Shown piece by piece: positions 8,762 through 17,560 of a DNA stretch of 64,000 nucleotides. Under the pieces are notes generated by a model. That model had not been told where the DNA came from and searched no databases. It was given only the letters and a program-made list of their open reading frames with translations. The number at the start of each line of letters is the position of its first letter. Within the stretch, counting starts at the first letter, position 1. A program made the position numbers and the translations under genes. The stretch comes from Polaromonas glacialis (GTDB taxonomy: Bacteria; Pseudomonadota; Gammaproteobacteria; Burkholderiales; Burkholderiaceae_C): the NCBI RefSeq assembly GCF_000709345.1, contig NZ_KL448323.1, positions 3,942,648 through 4,006,647 on the forward strand, given 5' to 3'.

Positions 8762-9433
8762 ATGCAAGCGCTTGATACTGCTCAATTGGTTGCGCTGGCC
8801 GGCGCTGTCGGCTGGGCCAGCGGCATCCGCCTGTACCTGGTGCTGCTGCTGACCGGCCTGGCCGGCTACCTGGGCTGGATGGAACTGCCGCAAGGACTGC
8901 ACCTGCTGGCCAATCCGGTGGTACTTGGCGCGAGCGGCTTCATGGTATTCATCGAGTTTTTTGCCGACAAGATTCCGGGGCTCGACTCGCTCTGGGACGT
9001 GGTGCATGCCGTGATCCGCATCCCGGCCGGCGCGGCGCTGGCGGCCGGTGTGTTCAGCGCCGACAGCGCTGCCATGAGTCTGGTCGCGGCATTGGTAGGC
9101 GGGACGCTCGCAGGCACCAGTTTTGCCGCCAAGGCGACGACCCGGGCGGCGATCAACACCTCGCCCGAGCCCTTCAGCAACATCGGCACCTCGCTGGTCG
9201 AGGACAGCCTGGTGCCGGCGGGGCTCTGGCTGGCGGTCGCCCATCCCTTTGTCTTCCTCCCCTTGCTGGCACTGGTGCTGGTGCTCAGCATCTGGCTGAT
9301 CCGCCTGTGCTGGCGCTTTTTGACCCAGCTGTTTGCCCGCGTGGCGCGCATTTTCAGCGGCAGGGCCGACCCCGGCCTGCCGCCCGCTTTCACCCTGAAG
9401 TCCCCTTTTTCCAGGAATGACCCTCATGTTTAA
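8762..9433 (+). CDS. DUF4126 membrane protein
   Basis: 223 residues, five to six hydrophobic segments. The N-terminus ALAGAVGWASGIRLYLVLL and the SLVEDSLVPAGLWLAVAHP block are typical of DUF4126 membrane proteins of unknown function. It lies between hydratase and biotin carboxylase genes and overlaps the latter's start by 8 nt, so it is co-transcribed and translationally coupled. A link to transport of a substrate or cofactor is possible, but nothing in the sequence shows it. Confidence 0.8.
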   Translation: MQALDTAQLVALAGAVGWASGIRLYLVLLLTGLAGYLGWMELPQGLHLLANPVVLGASGFMVFIEFFADKIPGLDSLWDVVHAVIRIPAGAALAAGVFSADSAAMSLVAALVGGTLAGTSFAAKATTRAAINTSPEPFSNIGTSLVEDSLVPAGLWLAVAHPFVFLPLLALVLVLSIWLIRLCWRFLTQLFARVARIFSGRADPGLPPAFTLKSPFSRNDPHV

Positions 9434-11417
9434 AAAAATCCTCATTGCCAACCGGGGCGAGATCGCCTGCCGCGTTGCCGCCACCGCCCGCCGCATGGCC
9501 ATCAAGACCGTGGCCGTGTATTCGGACGCCGATGCCGACGCCAAGCATGTGGGCTTTTGCGACGAGGCCGTTCACATCGGCGGCAGCGCGCCCAAGGACA
9601 GCTACCTGCGCTGGGAAAAGATCATCGAAGCCGCCAAGGCGACAGGCGCCGAGGCGATTCACCCCGGGTACGGTTTCCTGAGCGAAAACGAGGAGTTCGC
9701 TAAAGCCTGCGCCAGCGCCGGGCTGGTCTTCATCGGCCCGCCGGCGTCGGCCATCAAGGCCATGGGCCTGAAGGCCGAATCGAAACAGCTGATGGAAAAG
9801 GCCGGCGTGCCGCTGGTGCCCGGCTACCACGGCGCGGACCAGGACCCGGTGATGCTCAAGCACGAGGCTGACCGCATCGGCTACCCGGTGCTGATCAAGG
9901 CCAGCGCGGGCGGCGGCGGCAAGGGCATGCGCATGGTTGAAAAGTCTGAAGACTTTGCGGCTGCGCTGGCCTCTTGCCAACGCGAAGCCATCAACAGCTT
10001 TGGCAACGACACCGTGCTGGTTGAAAAGTACGCCCAGCGCCCGCGCCACATCGAGATCCAGGTGTTCGGCGACATGTACGGCAACTACGTCTACCTGTTC
10101 GAGCGCGACTGCTCGGTGCAGCGCCGCCACCAGAAGGTGCTCGAAGAAGCGCCCGCGCCCGGCCTGTCGCCCGAGATGCGCCAGCAGATGGGGCTGGCCG
10201 CTGTCGCGGCCGCGCGTGCGGTCAACTATGTCGGCGCCGGCACGGTGGAATTCATCGTCGAGCAGCGCGCCGACGGTTCGATGAACTTCTTCTTCATGGA
10301 AATGAACACTCGGTTGCAGGTCGAGCACCCGGTGACCGAAGCCATCACCGGGCTGGACCTGGTCGAATGGCAGTTGCGCGTGGCGTCGGGCGAGCCGCTG
10401 CCGCTGGCCCAGGATCAGCTCAAGATCAACGGCCACGGCATCGAGGCGCGCATCTGCGCCGAGAACCCGGACAACAACTTTTTGCCGACCACCGGCACGC
10501 TGCAGGTGTACGACAAGCCGGTGTGTACGGCATTTGAGCGCGGCACCGTTCGCATCGACGACGGCGTGCGCCAGGGCGACACGATTTCGCCGTTCTACGA
10601 CTCAATGGTCGCCAAGCTGATCGTCCACGGCCAGACCCGCGAAGAGGCGCTGGCCCGCATGGACGAGGCGCTGGCGCAGACCCGCATCGTCGGGCTTTCT
10701 ACCAACGTGCAGTTCTTGCGCTACGTGGTGCGCAGCCTTTCGTTTGCGCAGGCGAATCTCGACACGGCCTTGATTCCGCGCGAAGAAGCGGTACTGTTCA
10801 AGCAGGAGCCGGTTGGCCTGCCGATGGCCGCCGCTGCGGCGATTGCCCAGACGCTGCTGGGCGAACAAGCCACCGAAGGCCGCGACCCGTTCAGCCGCCG
10901 CGACGGCTGGCAAACGCATGGCGTGACGCAGCGGCCGTTCGAGTTCGACTTCCATGGCGAGCCGGCGAAGGCCGCCTTGACCTATGGGCATGACGGCGCT
11001 CTGCAATTAACGGTTGGCGACGTTTCGGGTCCGCTGGTGTTTGCCAAAGGCGCGCAGGGCATCGACATCCGGTTCGCAGGCCAGCGTTTGACCGCAGCGG
11101 TGTATACGCAAGGCGAGGTCGATCATGTCTTCACCGCGCGCGGCGCGACCCAGATCACCGCGATTGACCTGCTGGCCCACGCCGGCGAAAGCCATGCCGA
11201 AGGCGGCCGCCTGACCGCGCCCATGCCCGGCAAGATTTTGTCGTTCTCGGTCAAGGCCGGCGACACGGTCAAAAAGGGCCAGCCGCTGGCGGTGATGGAA
11301 GCGATGAAAATGGAGCACACGATTGCCGCGCCGGCCGACGGCGTGGTCGAGGAGTTGATGTACGCGCCCGGCGACCAGGTCACCGAGGGGTCGGAGCTGC
11401 TTAAGATTGCAGTTTGA
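9426..11417 (+). CDS. liuD: methylcrotonyl-CoA carboxylase biotin-containing (alpha) subunit
   Basis: 663 residues. ATP-dependent biotin carboxylase plus biotin carrier in one chain. The N-terminus MFKKILIANRGEIACRV begins the biotin carboxylase domain; the ATP-grasp glycine loop KASAGGGGKGMRMV lies near residue 160 and EMNTRLQVEHPVTE near 292. The C-terminal biotinyl domain has EAMKMEH with the modified Lys at residue 628. ATG 9426 is preferred over ATG 9417 because AGGA lies 9 nt before it and the family starts there. It forms a complex with the beta subunit encoded at 6.3 kb. Confidence 0.95.
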   Translation: MFKKILIANRGEIACRVAATARRMAIKTVAVYSDADADAKHVGFCDEAVHIGGSAPKDSYLRWEKIIEAAKATGAEAIHPGYGFLSENEEFAKACASAGLVFIGPPASAIKAMGLKAESKQLMEKAGVPLVPGYHGADQDPVMLKHEADRIGYPVLIKASAGGGGKGMRMVEKSEDFAAALASCQREAINSFGNDTVLVEKYAQRPRHIEIQVFGDMYGNYVYLFERDCSVQRRHQKVLEEAPAPGLSPEMRQQMGLAAVAAARAVNYVGAGTVEFIVEQRADGSMNFFFMEMNTRLQVEHPVTEAITGLDLVEWQLRVASGEPLPLAQDQLKINGHGIEARICAENPDNNFLPTTGTLQVYDKPVCTAFERGTVRIDDGVRQGDTISPFYDSMVAKLIVHGQTREEALARMDEALAQTRIVGLSTNVQFLRYVVRSLSFAQANLDTALIPREEAVLFKQEPVGLPMAAAAAIAQTLLGEQATEGRDPFSRRDGWQTHGVTQRPFEFDFHGEPAKAALTYGHDGALQLTVGDVSGPLVFAKGAQGIDIRFAGQRLTAAVYTQGEVDHVFTARGATQITAIDLLAHAGESHAEGGRLTAPMPGKILSFSVKAGDTVKKGQPLAVMEAMKMEHTIAAPADGVVEELMYAPGDQVTEGSELLKIAV

Positions 11418-11434
11418 ACTTCATGAAAGCCTGA

Positions 11435-12355
11435 ATGCGCATCCTTTTTTGCTGTACCGGTACCAAAGCGCAGCCCTGGCTCGAAGGCTTTCGTACCGCC
11501 TTTCCCGGCGCCGAGGTGGAAACCTGGTCAGCCGGTGCGCCGCCCGCCGATTACGCCGTGGTCTGGACGCCGCCACAGCAGTTCATCGACGAGCAGACGC
11601 AGCTCAAGGGCATCTTCAACATCGGCGCCGGCGTCGATGCCTTGATGACGCTGCGCCTGCCGCCCGGCGTTCCGGTCGTGCGGCTCGACGACGCCGGCAT
11701 GTCGGTGCAGATGGCTGAATATGTCTGCCATGCGGTGATCCGGCATTTTCGGGAGTTCGATGGCTACGAGGCCGATGCGGCTGAAGGCAAGTGGTCGTAC
11801 CGCAAGCCGCGACAGCGTTCGGATTTCCCCGTGGGCGTGATGGGCCTGGGCGTGCTGGGCGAGCGCGTCGGCCGGGCGCTGGCGCAGTTCGAGTTTCCCG
11901 TGATGGGCTGGAGCCGGAGCGCCAGGACCATTGCCGGCGTGCAATGCTTTTCAGGCGAAGCCGGCTTCAACGACTTCCTGGCGGCCAGCCGCATCCTGGT
12001 GTGCCTGCTGCCGCTGACGCCGGACACCGACAACATCATGTGCCAGGGCACGCTGGCCCGGTTGCAGCCGGGCGGCTATGTCATCAATGTGGCGCGCGGC
12101 AGCCACCTGGTCGATGACGACCTGATCGCGCTCATCGACAGCGGTCATCTGGCCGGCGCCACGCTCGATGTGTTTCGCACCGAGCCGCTGCCGGCGGCGC
12201 ATCCGTTCTGGACGCACCCGAAAATCACCGTCACGCCGCACACCTCGGCGCGCACATTGCGCGAGGAAAGCATTGCCCAGATTGCCGGCAAGATCCAGGC
12301 GCTGCAACGCGGCGAACCGGTGGCCGGCGTCGTCGATCCCGCGCGCGGCTACTGA
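11435..12355 (+). CDS. ghrA: glyoxylate/hydroxypyruvate reductase A-like 2-hydroxyacid dehydrogenase
   Basis: 306 residues, about the length of GhrA. NAD(P)H-dependent reduction of glyoxylate or hydroxypyruvate is the family reaction. The nucleotide-binding MGLGVLGERVGRALA is at about residue 136. Catalytic residues are in INVARGSHLVDDDL (Arg), FRTEPLPAAHPFWTH (Glu) and VTPHTSA (His). It starts 17 nt after liuD on the same strand and may be the last gene of that transcript, although it has no known role in leucine breakdown. Confidence 0.87.
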   Translation: MRILFCCTGTKAQPWLEGFRTAFPGAEVETWSAGAPPADYAVVWTPPQQFIDEQTQLKGIFNIGAGVDALMTLRLPPGVPVVRLDDAGMSVQMAEYVCHAVIRHFREFDGYEADAAEGKWSYRKPRQRSDFPVGVMGLGVLGERVGRALAQFEFPVMGWSRSARTIAGVQCFSGEAGFNDFLAASRILVCLLPLTPDTDNIMCQGTLARLQPGGYVINVARGSHLVDDDLIALIDSGHLAGATLDVFRTEPLPAAHPFWTHPKITVTPHTSARTLREESIAQIAGKIQALQRGEPVAGVVDPARGY

Positions 12356-12473
12356 TCCGGCTGGGTTTGGTCAAGCGGGCCTTGCCCATCGCAGGGGCAG
12401 GAGCGCGCTTTTCATTGAACCTGCGCCGGCGCATTGTCGGGTTTTCCGCTGCTTGCATTGCAGGCGAGTACAG

Positions 12474-12510
12474 GGTAAGTGCCTAGTCGCCGAGTAAGTA
12501 GGCGGTAAGT
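12474..12510 (+). promoter_or_regulatory. GTAAGT repeats upstream of the DUF485-actP genes
   Basis: GTAAGT occurs three times (12475-12480, 12494-12499, 12505-12510), the first and third preceded by GG, and GCCTA/TAGGC form an inverted pair around the middle copy. The cluster lies 50-85 bp before the DUF485 gene, in a 205-bp intergenic region, a natural place for an activator site. Candidate only. Confidence 0.35.
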
Positions 12511-12560
12511 CCTCGTCCTTAACCTTCACCTCACGAAATTTACTCAGAGGAGATAGCGAT

Positions 12561-12869
12561 ATGGATGATGATTTGGTTCAACGGATTGCAAGAAATCCAA
12601 AATACCAGGAGCTCAAGGCCAAGCGCACCAGCTACGGCTGGTGGCTCACGCTGGCCATGATGGTCGTGTACTACGGCTTCATCCTGCTGGTGGCTTTCAA
12701 CAAGCCCTTTCTTTCCCAGCGGCTGGGCGAGGGCGTCATGACGGTGGGTATTCCCATTGGCTTTGGCGTCATTATTTTTACCATCCTGATCACGGCCATT
12801 TACGTCAAGCGCGCCAACAAGGAATTTGACGACCTGACGGCAGAAGTTACCAAGGCGGTGCTCAAATGA
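12561..12869 (+). CDS. yjcH: DUF485 small membrane protein (YjcH-like)
   Basis: 102 residues, with two membrane segments (about 29-50 and 63-85), charged N- and C-termini and the N-terminal block RIARNPKYQELKAKRTSYGW that marks DUF485. It is the usual partner encoded directly before ActP-type acetate permeases. GAGGAG precedes the ATG by about 9 nt. Its stop overlaps the start of actP (ATGA), so the two proteins are translationally coupled. It probably acts as an accessory membrane subunit; its mechanism is not known. Confidence 0.9.
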   Translation: MDDDLVQRIARNPKYQELKAKRTSYGWWLTLAMMVVYYGFILLVAFNKPFLSQRLGEGVMTVGIPIGFGVIIFTILITAIYVKRANKEFDDLTAEVTKAVLK

Positions 12870-14593
12870 ATTTCAAATCTGACAACGTGCGGCGCGTCCT
12901 GACGCTGCTGGCCCTGCTTGGCGTGTCGGCTGCGGCCTGGTCCGCCGGCGCAGATCTGGGCCAGTCTGAGAAGCAGGCCACCAACTGGACGGCCATCGGC
13001 ATGTTCGCCGGCTTCGTGGTGCTGACCCTGTTCATCACCAAGTGGGCCGCATCCAAGACCAAGTCCGCCGCTGACTTCTACACCGGCGGCGGCGGCATCA
13101 CCGGCTTTCAGAACGGCCTGGCGATTGCCGGCGACTACATGTCGGCCGCTTCCTTCCTGGGTATTTCCGCCGCCGTGATGGCCAGCGGCTTTGACGGCCT
13201 GATTTTCTCCATCGGCTTTCTGGTCGGCTGGCCGGTCATCACCTTCCTGATGGCCGAGCGCTTGCGCAACCTGGGCAAGTTCACTTTTGCCGACGTGGCG
13301 GCTTTTCGCTTCAAGCAGGCGCCAGTCCGCATTTTCGCGGCGTCGGGCACGCTGGTCGTGGTGGCTTTCTACCTGATTGCCCAGATGGTGGGCGCGGGCC
13401 AGCTGATCAAGCTGCTGTTTGGTCTGGAATACTGGATTGCCGTGGTCATCGTCGGTTCGCTGATGATGATTTACGTTTTGTTTGGCGGCATGACGGCCAC
13501 CACCTGGGTGCAGATCATCAAAGCCTGTTTGCTGCTGGGCGGCGCAAGCTTCATGGCGATCATGGTGCTCTGGAACTTCGGTTTCAGCCCTGAAGCGATG
13601 TTTGCACAGGCGGTGAAGATCAAGGCCGACCTGGCTTCGAGCACCGGCAAGACGGCTGAGGAAGCCGCCAAGCTTGGCCAGTCCATCATGGGTCCCGGCA
13701 ACTTCGTGAAAGACCCGATTTCCGCCATCTCCTTCGGCATGGCGCTGATGTTCGGCACCGCCGGCCTGCCGCACATCCTGATGCGCTTCTTCACCGTGCC
13801 CAGCGCCAAGGAAGCGCGCAAGTCGGTGATGTGGGCGACCGGCTGGATTGGCTACTTCTACCTGCTGACCTTCATCATCGGTTTTGGCGCCATCAGCTTC
13901 GTGCTGACCAACCCGTCCTTCCTGGACGCCAAGGGTGGTTTGCTTGGTGGCAACAACATGGCAGCCATTCACCTGGCCAACGCGGTGGGCGGCAACGTGT
14001 TCCTGGGCTTCATCTCGGCGGTGGCGTTTGCCACGATCGTCGCGGTGGTCGCCGGCCTGACACTGTCGGGTGCTTCTGCGGTCTCGCACGACCTGTATGC
14101 CACGGTGATCAAGAAGGGCAAGGCCGACAGCGCTTCGGAACTGCGCATCTCGAAAATCACCACGCTGGTGCTGGGTGTGATTGCCGTGGTGCTGGGCATC
14201 GCTTTTGAAAAGCAGAACATCGCCTTCATGGTGTCACTGGCCTTTGCGATTGCCGCGTCGGCCAACTTCCCGGTGCTGTTCATGTCCGTGCTGTGGAAAG
14301 ACTGCACGACGCGCGGCGCGGTGATTGGCGGCTTCATGGGCCTGATCTCGTCGGTGGCGCTGACGGTGGTTTCGCCCTCCGTATGGGAAGCCACGTTGGG
14401 CAACCCCAAGGGCTCGGCGCTGTTCCCTTACGCCTCGCCTGCCTTGTTTTCCATGACGCTCGGCTTTCTGGGCATCTGGCTGTTCTCCATCCTGGACAAC
14501 AGCAAGCAGGCTCAGATCGACCGCGCTGGCTTCCTGGCACAGCAGGTTCGCTCCGAAACCGGCATTGGCGCTGCGGGTGCTTCGGGCCACTGA
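12866..14593 (+). CDS. actP: cation/acetate symporter ActP
   Basis: 575 residues, sodium:solute symporter family. An N-terminal signal-like hydrophobic segment with cleavage near WSAGA is followed by about 13 membrane helices. Family motifs: SAADFYTGGGGITGFQNGLAIAGD and MSAASFLGISA near the start, and GTAGLPHILMRFFTV in the middle. It takes up acetate and similar small monocarboxylates. It is followed by two strong hairpins. The CrbS-like sensor kinase encoded downstream has a permease domain of the same superfamily, consistent with acetate sensing. Confidence 0.93.
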   Translation: MNFKSDNVRRVLTLLALLGVSAAAWSAGADLGQSEKQATNWTAIGMFAGFVVLTLFITKWAASKTKSAADFYTGGGGITGFQNGLAIAGDYMSAASFLGISAAVMASGFDGLIFSIGFLVGWPVITFLMAERLRNLGKFTFADVAAFRFKQAPVRIFAASGTLVVVAFYLIAQMVGAGQLIKLLFGLEYWIAVVIVGSLMMIYVLFGGMTATTWVQIIKACLLLGGASFMAIMVLWNFGFSPEAMFAQAVKIKADLASSTGKTAEEAAKLGQSIMGPGNFVKDPISAISFGMALMFGTAGLPHILMRFFTVPSAKEARKSVMWATGWIGYFYLLTFIIGFGAISFVLTNPSFLDAKGGLLGGNNMAAIHLANAVGGNVFLGFISAVAFATIVAVVAGLTLSGASAVSHDLYATVIKKGKADSASELRISKITTLVLGVIAVVLGIAFEKQNIAFMVSLAFAIAASANFPVLFMSVLWKDCTTRGAVIGGFMGLISSVALTVVSPSVWEATLGNPKGSALFPYASPALFSMTLGFLGIWLFSILDNSKQAQIDRAGFLAQQVRSETGIGAAGASGH

Positions 14594-14608
14594 TGGTGTC
14601 TGCCTGAC

Positions 14609-14632
14609 AAGGCGGGCCGTTCGGCCCGCCTT
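14609..14632 (+). terminator. hairpin after actP (GC-rich, no T-run)
   Basis: Perfect inverted repeat AAGGCGGGCC-GTTC-GGCCCGCCTT 15 nt after the actP stop. It lacks a following T-run, so it could protect the mRNA 3' end or pause polymerase rather than terminate alone. Confidence 0.6.
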
Positions 14633-14642
14633 GCGATAATTC

Positions 14643-14680
14643 AAAAGGACTGCAGGACCAATGGCCTGCAGTCCTTTTTT
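14643..14680 (+). terminator. rho-independent terminator
   Basis: A 14-bp perfect stem, AAAAGGACTGCAGG with CCTGCAGTCCTTTT, an 8-nt loop and a following T-run. It ends 15 nt before the start of the DUF294 gene, so that gene needs read-through or a promoter inside or before the hairpin. Confidence 0.9.
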
Positions 14681-14695
14681 CATGGGAAGCCCGCC

Positions 14696-16528
14696 ATGCC
14701 GGACGATTTTTCAGAATCCTTTTCTTTCGATGCGCCGCCTTTTGACTGCCTGAGCCCGGAGCAGCAGGCGCTGGTGCGGGGCAGCTTGCACCGGGCGTCT
14801 TTCCCGAAAGGGGCGGTGATCTTGACCCCCGACATGGACCCGGCCCATGTGTATGTGCTGCGCAAGGGGCATGTCCAGCAGCTGGAAGCGGGCGAGGTCA
14901 TGGCGGTCTATGGACCGCCCGATTTTTTTGCCTTTCGCGCGGTGATGGCCGGTCGCGCCAGCGGCGTGCTGCAGGCACTGGACGAGGTGGAGGCCTGGCA
15001 ACTGCCCGGTGCCACGGCGCGCGCGCTGATTGCCGGCAACGCCCTGTTCAGCGCGCTGGTGTTTGCCGACCTGTCGCAGCGGCTTTCGGCGGCGGCGGAA
15101 AACCGTAAAAGCCGTGAATTCCTGTCGTTGATGATGGTGCGGGTCAAGGACGCGTACATCCGCAAGCCCTTTTTCGTCGATGGCGGGCTGGACCTGGTGT
15201 CGGTCTGCCGCCTGCTGTCGGCGCAGGGGCTGGGCAATGCGCTGGTGCGCGACACCAAGGACGGCGTGGAACGCATCGGCATGTTCACCACCACCGATTT
15301 GCGCGACGCCCTGTTGCGGCCCGTGCCCCCCCAGCAACTGGCTGTGCGCGAGGTCGCGCAGTTCACGCTGGTATCGGTTCAGGCCGACGCAGAGCTGTCC
15401 GAGGCCCTGCTGGCGATGATTCGCCACCGCGTCCATCGCGTGCTGGTGCGCGAAGGCGATGCTATTTTGGGCGTGCTGAGCCAGCTCGACCTGATGAGCT
15501 TTGTCTCCAACCATTCGCACCTGATCGCGCTGCAGGTCGAGCAGGCCGCGTCCATTGCGGAACTCCGGACGGCGGCCTTGCAGATGGACGGCCTGATCGC
15601 GCTGCTACACAGCGGAGGAGCCCGGGTCGAGCTTATTTCCAGCCTGGTGAGCGAGCTCAACCAGCAGATTTTTTCCCGCCTGTGGTCGTTTGTCGCGCCG
15701 GCTGAACTGGTCGCCAACAGCTGCCTGATCGTGATGGGCAGCGAAGGGCGGGGCGAGCAGATTCTCAAGACCGACCAGGACAATGCCCTGCTGCTGCGCG
15801 ACGGTTATGCGTGCGCCGAACTGCAGCAGAGCGTGCAGCGCTTCAACCAGGCCTTGAGCGAGTTTGGCTACCCGCCCTGTCCGGGCAACATCATGGTGAC
15901 CAACCCACTGTGGTGCCAGCCGCTGGCCGGGTTTCAGGACAGCATCCTGGGATGGTTGTATGGCGCCGATGCGGAAGGGCCGATGAACCTGGCGATCTTC
16001 ATGGATGCCCGGGCGGTGGCGGGCGACGCATCGCTGCTCAGGCAGGCTAGGAGCTATGCCCACCACATCATGGCCGGCAGCGATGCGTTTTTTGCCCGTT
16101 TTGCTGCCGCCATTGACCAGTTCAGCGAACCCGGCGGCTGGTGGGCGCGCCTGGCCACGCTGCGCGGCCGCGAGGAGCAGGTGTTCGACCTCAAGAAGCT
16201 CGGCACGTTTCCCATCGTGCATGGAGTCCGTTCCCTGGCGCTGGAGCATCGGCTCGACGAGGTCGGCACGGCGGCGCGTCTGCAGGTGCTGGTGAGCCGC
16301 AGGCATATTCCGTCAGACCTGGCCCGCGACCTGGTCGACGCGCTGCATTTTCTGATGGGCGTCAAGCTCAGGAGCAATCTGCGGCAAAAACAGCTGGAGC
16401 AACCGCTGGACAACCTGTCTCATTTCTCCAGCCTGGGAACGCTGGACCGTGACCTGCTGAAGGACTCGCTGGCCATCATCAAGCGCTTCAGGCAATACCT
16501 GCAATTGCGCTACAAGCTTGCCACCTGA
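14696..16528 (+). CDS. cNMP-binding/CBS/DUF294 nucleotidyltransferase-like signalling protein
   Basis: 610 residues. Domain order: cyclic-nucleotide-binding-like domain (about 10-130), a CBS pair (about 150-270), a nucleotidyltransferase-like DUF294 domain with VMGSEGRGEQILKTDQDNALL (about 343-363) resembling the GlnD motif, and a C-terminal DUF294_C region. The G-S-E-G-R and D-x-D pattern is intact, so transferase activity is possible, but no target is known. Proteins of this build are often encoded near acetate permease and CrbS-type sensors, as here, which points to a signalling role. Start ATG 14696; weak GGGAAG site. Confidence 0.85.
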   Translation: MPDDFSESFSFDAPPFDCLSPEQQALVRGSLHRASFPKGAVILTPDMDPAHVYVLRKGHVQQLEAGEVMAVYGPPDFFAFRAVMAGRASGVLQALDEVEAWQLPGATARALIAGNALFSALVFADLSQRLSAAAENRKSREFLSLMMVRVKDAYIRKPFFVDGGLDLVSVCRLLSAQGLGNALVRDTKDGVERIGMFTTTDLRDALLRPVPPQQLAVREVAQFTLVSVQADAELSEALLAMIRHRVHRVLVREGDAILGVLSQLDLMSFVSNHSHLIALQVEQAASIAELRTAALQMDGLIALLHSGGARVELISSLVSELNQQIFSRLWSFVAPAELVANSCLIVMGSEGRGEQILKTDQDNALLLRDGYACAELQQSVQRFNQALSEFGYPPCPGNIMVTNPLWCQPLAGFQDSILGWLYGADAEGPMNLAIFMDARAVAGDASLLRQARSYAHHIMAGSDAFFARFAAAIDQFSEPGGWWARLATLRGREEQVFDLKKLGTFPIVHGVRSLALEHRLDEVGTAARLQVLVSRRHIPSDLARDLVDALHFLMGVKLRSNLRQKQLEQPLDNLSHFSSLGTLDRDLLKDSLAIIKRFRQYLQLRYKLAT

Positions 16529-16649
16529 ACCTGTTTTTGCGCGCCATATAAACAATGAATGTGCCGACCCTGCGGCCTGTCCTGAATAGGCGCGCCGCAT
16601 TTATCGCAGGGCCGGTTTTTGCGATACTTCAGTCCAGAAGGAACCTCCC

Positions 16650-17558
16650 ATGAAACTCCCTGCCCACGTCAAACTCGTCGATGTCGGTCCGCGTGACGGC
16701 CTGCAAAATGAAAAGCAGCCGGTGCCCGCCGCCATCAAGATCGAACTGGTTCACCGCCTGCAGGACGCCGGCCTGAAAAACATCGAAGTCACCAGCTTCG
16801 TGTCGCCCAAGTGGGTGCCGCAGATGGCCGACAACCTTGAAGTGATGGCCGGCATCCGCCGCCAGCCTGGCGTGTGCTATTCGGTGCTGACGCCCAACCT
16901 GCAGGGCTTCGAGGCGTCGCTCGACTCGCATCCCGACGAGATCGTGGTGTTCGGCGCCGCCAGCGAGGCGTTCAGCCAGCGCAACATCAATTGCTCGATT
17001 GCCGAAAGCATCGAACGCTTCCGCCCGGTGGTCGAGGCCGCGCTCGCCAGGGGAATCCATGTGCGGGGCGCGATGTCCTGCACCGTGGGCTGCCCGTATG
17101 AGGGCGAGATCGCGCCCGAGCGGGTCGAGATGCTGGCGCGCCTGATGAAGGGCATCGGCGTGCAGCATGTCGGCGTGGCCGACACCATTGGCGTCGGCAC
17201 GCCGCTCAAGGTGCAGCGGGCGCTGGAAGCCACCCTGCGGCACTTCGACATCAACGACATCTCGGGACACTTCCACGACACCTACGGTCAGGCGCTGGCC
17301 AACACCCTGGCCAGCCTGGAAATGGGTATTTGGCAGTTTGATACGTCTGTTGCGGGTTTGGGCGGCTGCCCTTATGCCAAGGGCGCGACCGGCAACGTGG
17401 CCAGCGAGGACGTGGTCTATTTGCTGCATGGCATGGGCATAGCCACCGGCATTGACCTGGACAAGCTGATCGATGCCGGCCAGTTCATCAGCGATTTTCT
17501 CGGCCGAAATTCCGGCTCGCGTGCTGGCACGGCCTTGCTGAACAAGCGGGCGGGTTGA
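16650..17558 (+). CDS. mvaB: hydroxymethylglutaryl-CoA lyase
   Basis: 302 residues. It cleaves HMG-CoA to acetoacetate and acetyl-CoA, the last step of leucine catabolism. Key motifs are VDVGPRDGLQNE (catalytic Arg and metal Asp), SFVSPKWVPQMAD, GHFHDTYGQAL (metal His pair) and the signature GLGGCPYAKGATGNVASEDV with its active-site Cys. GAAGGA lies 8 nt before ATG 16650. It is separated from the mcc cluster by the acetate-permease genes, so the pathway is split into two transcription units. Confidence 0.95.
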   Translation: MKLPAHVKLVDVGPRDGLQNEKQPVPAAIKIELVHRLQDAGLKNIEVTSFVSPKWVPQMADNLEVMAGIRRQPGVCYSVLTPNLQGFEASLDSHPDEIVVFGAASEAFSQRNINCSIAESIERFRPVVEAALARGIHVRGAMSCTVGCPYEGEIAPERVEMLARLMKGIGVQHVGVADTIGVGTPLKVQRALEATLRHFDINDISGHFHDTYGQALANTLASLEMGIWQFDTSVAGLGGCPYAKGATGNVASEDVVYLLHGMGIATGIDLDKLIDAGQFISDFLGRNSGSRAGTALLNKRAG

Positions 17559-17560
17559 AG

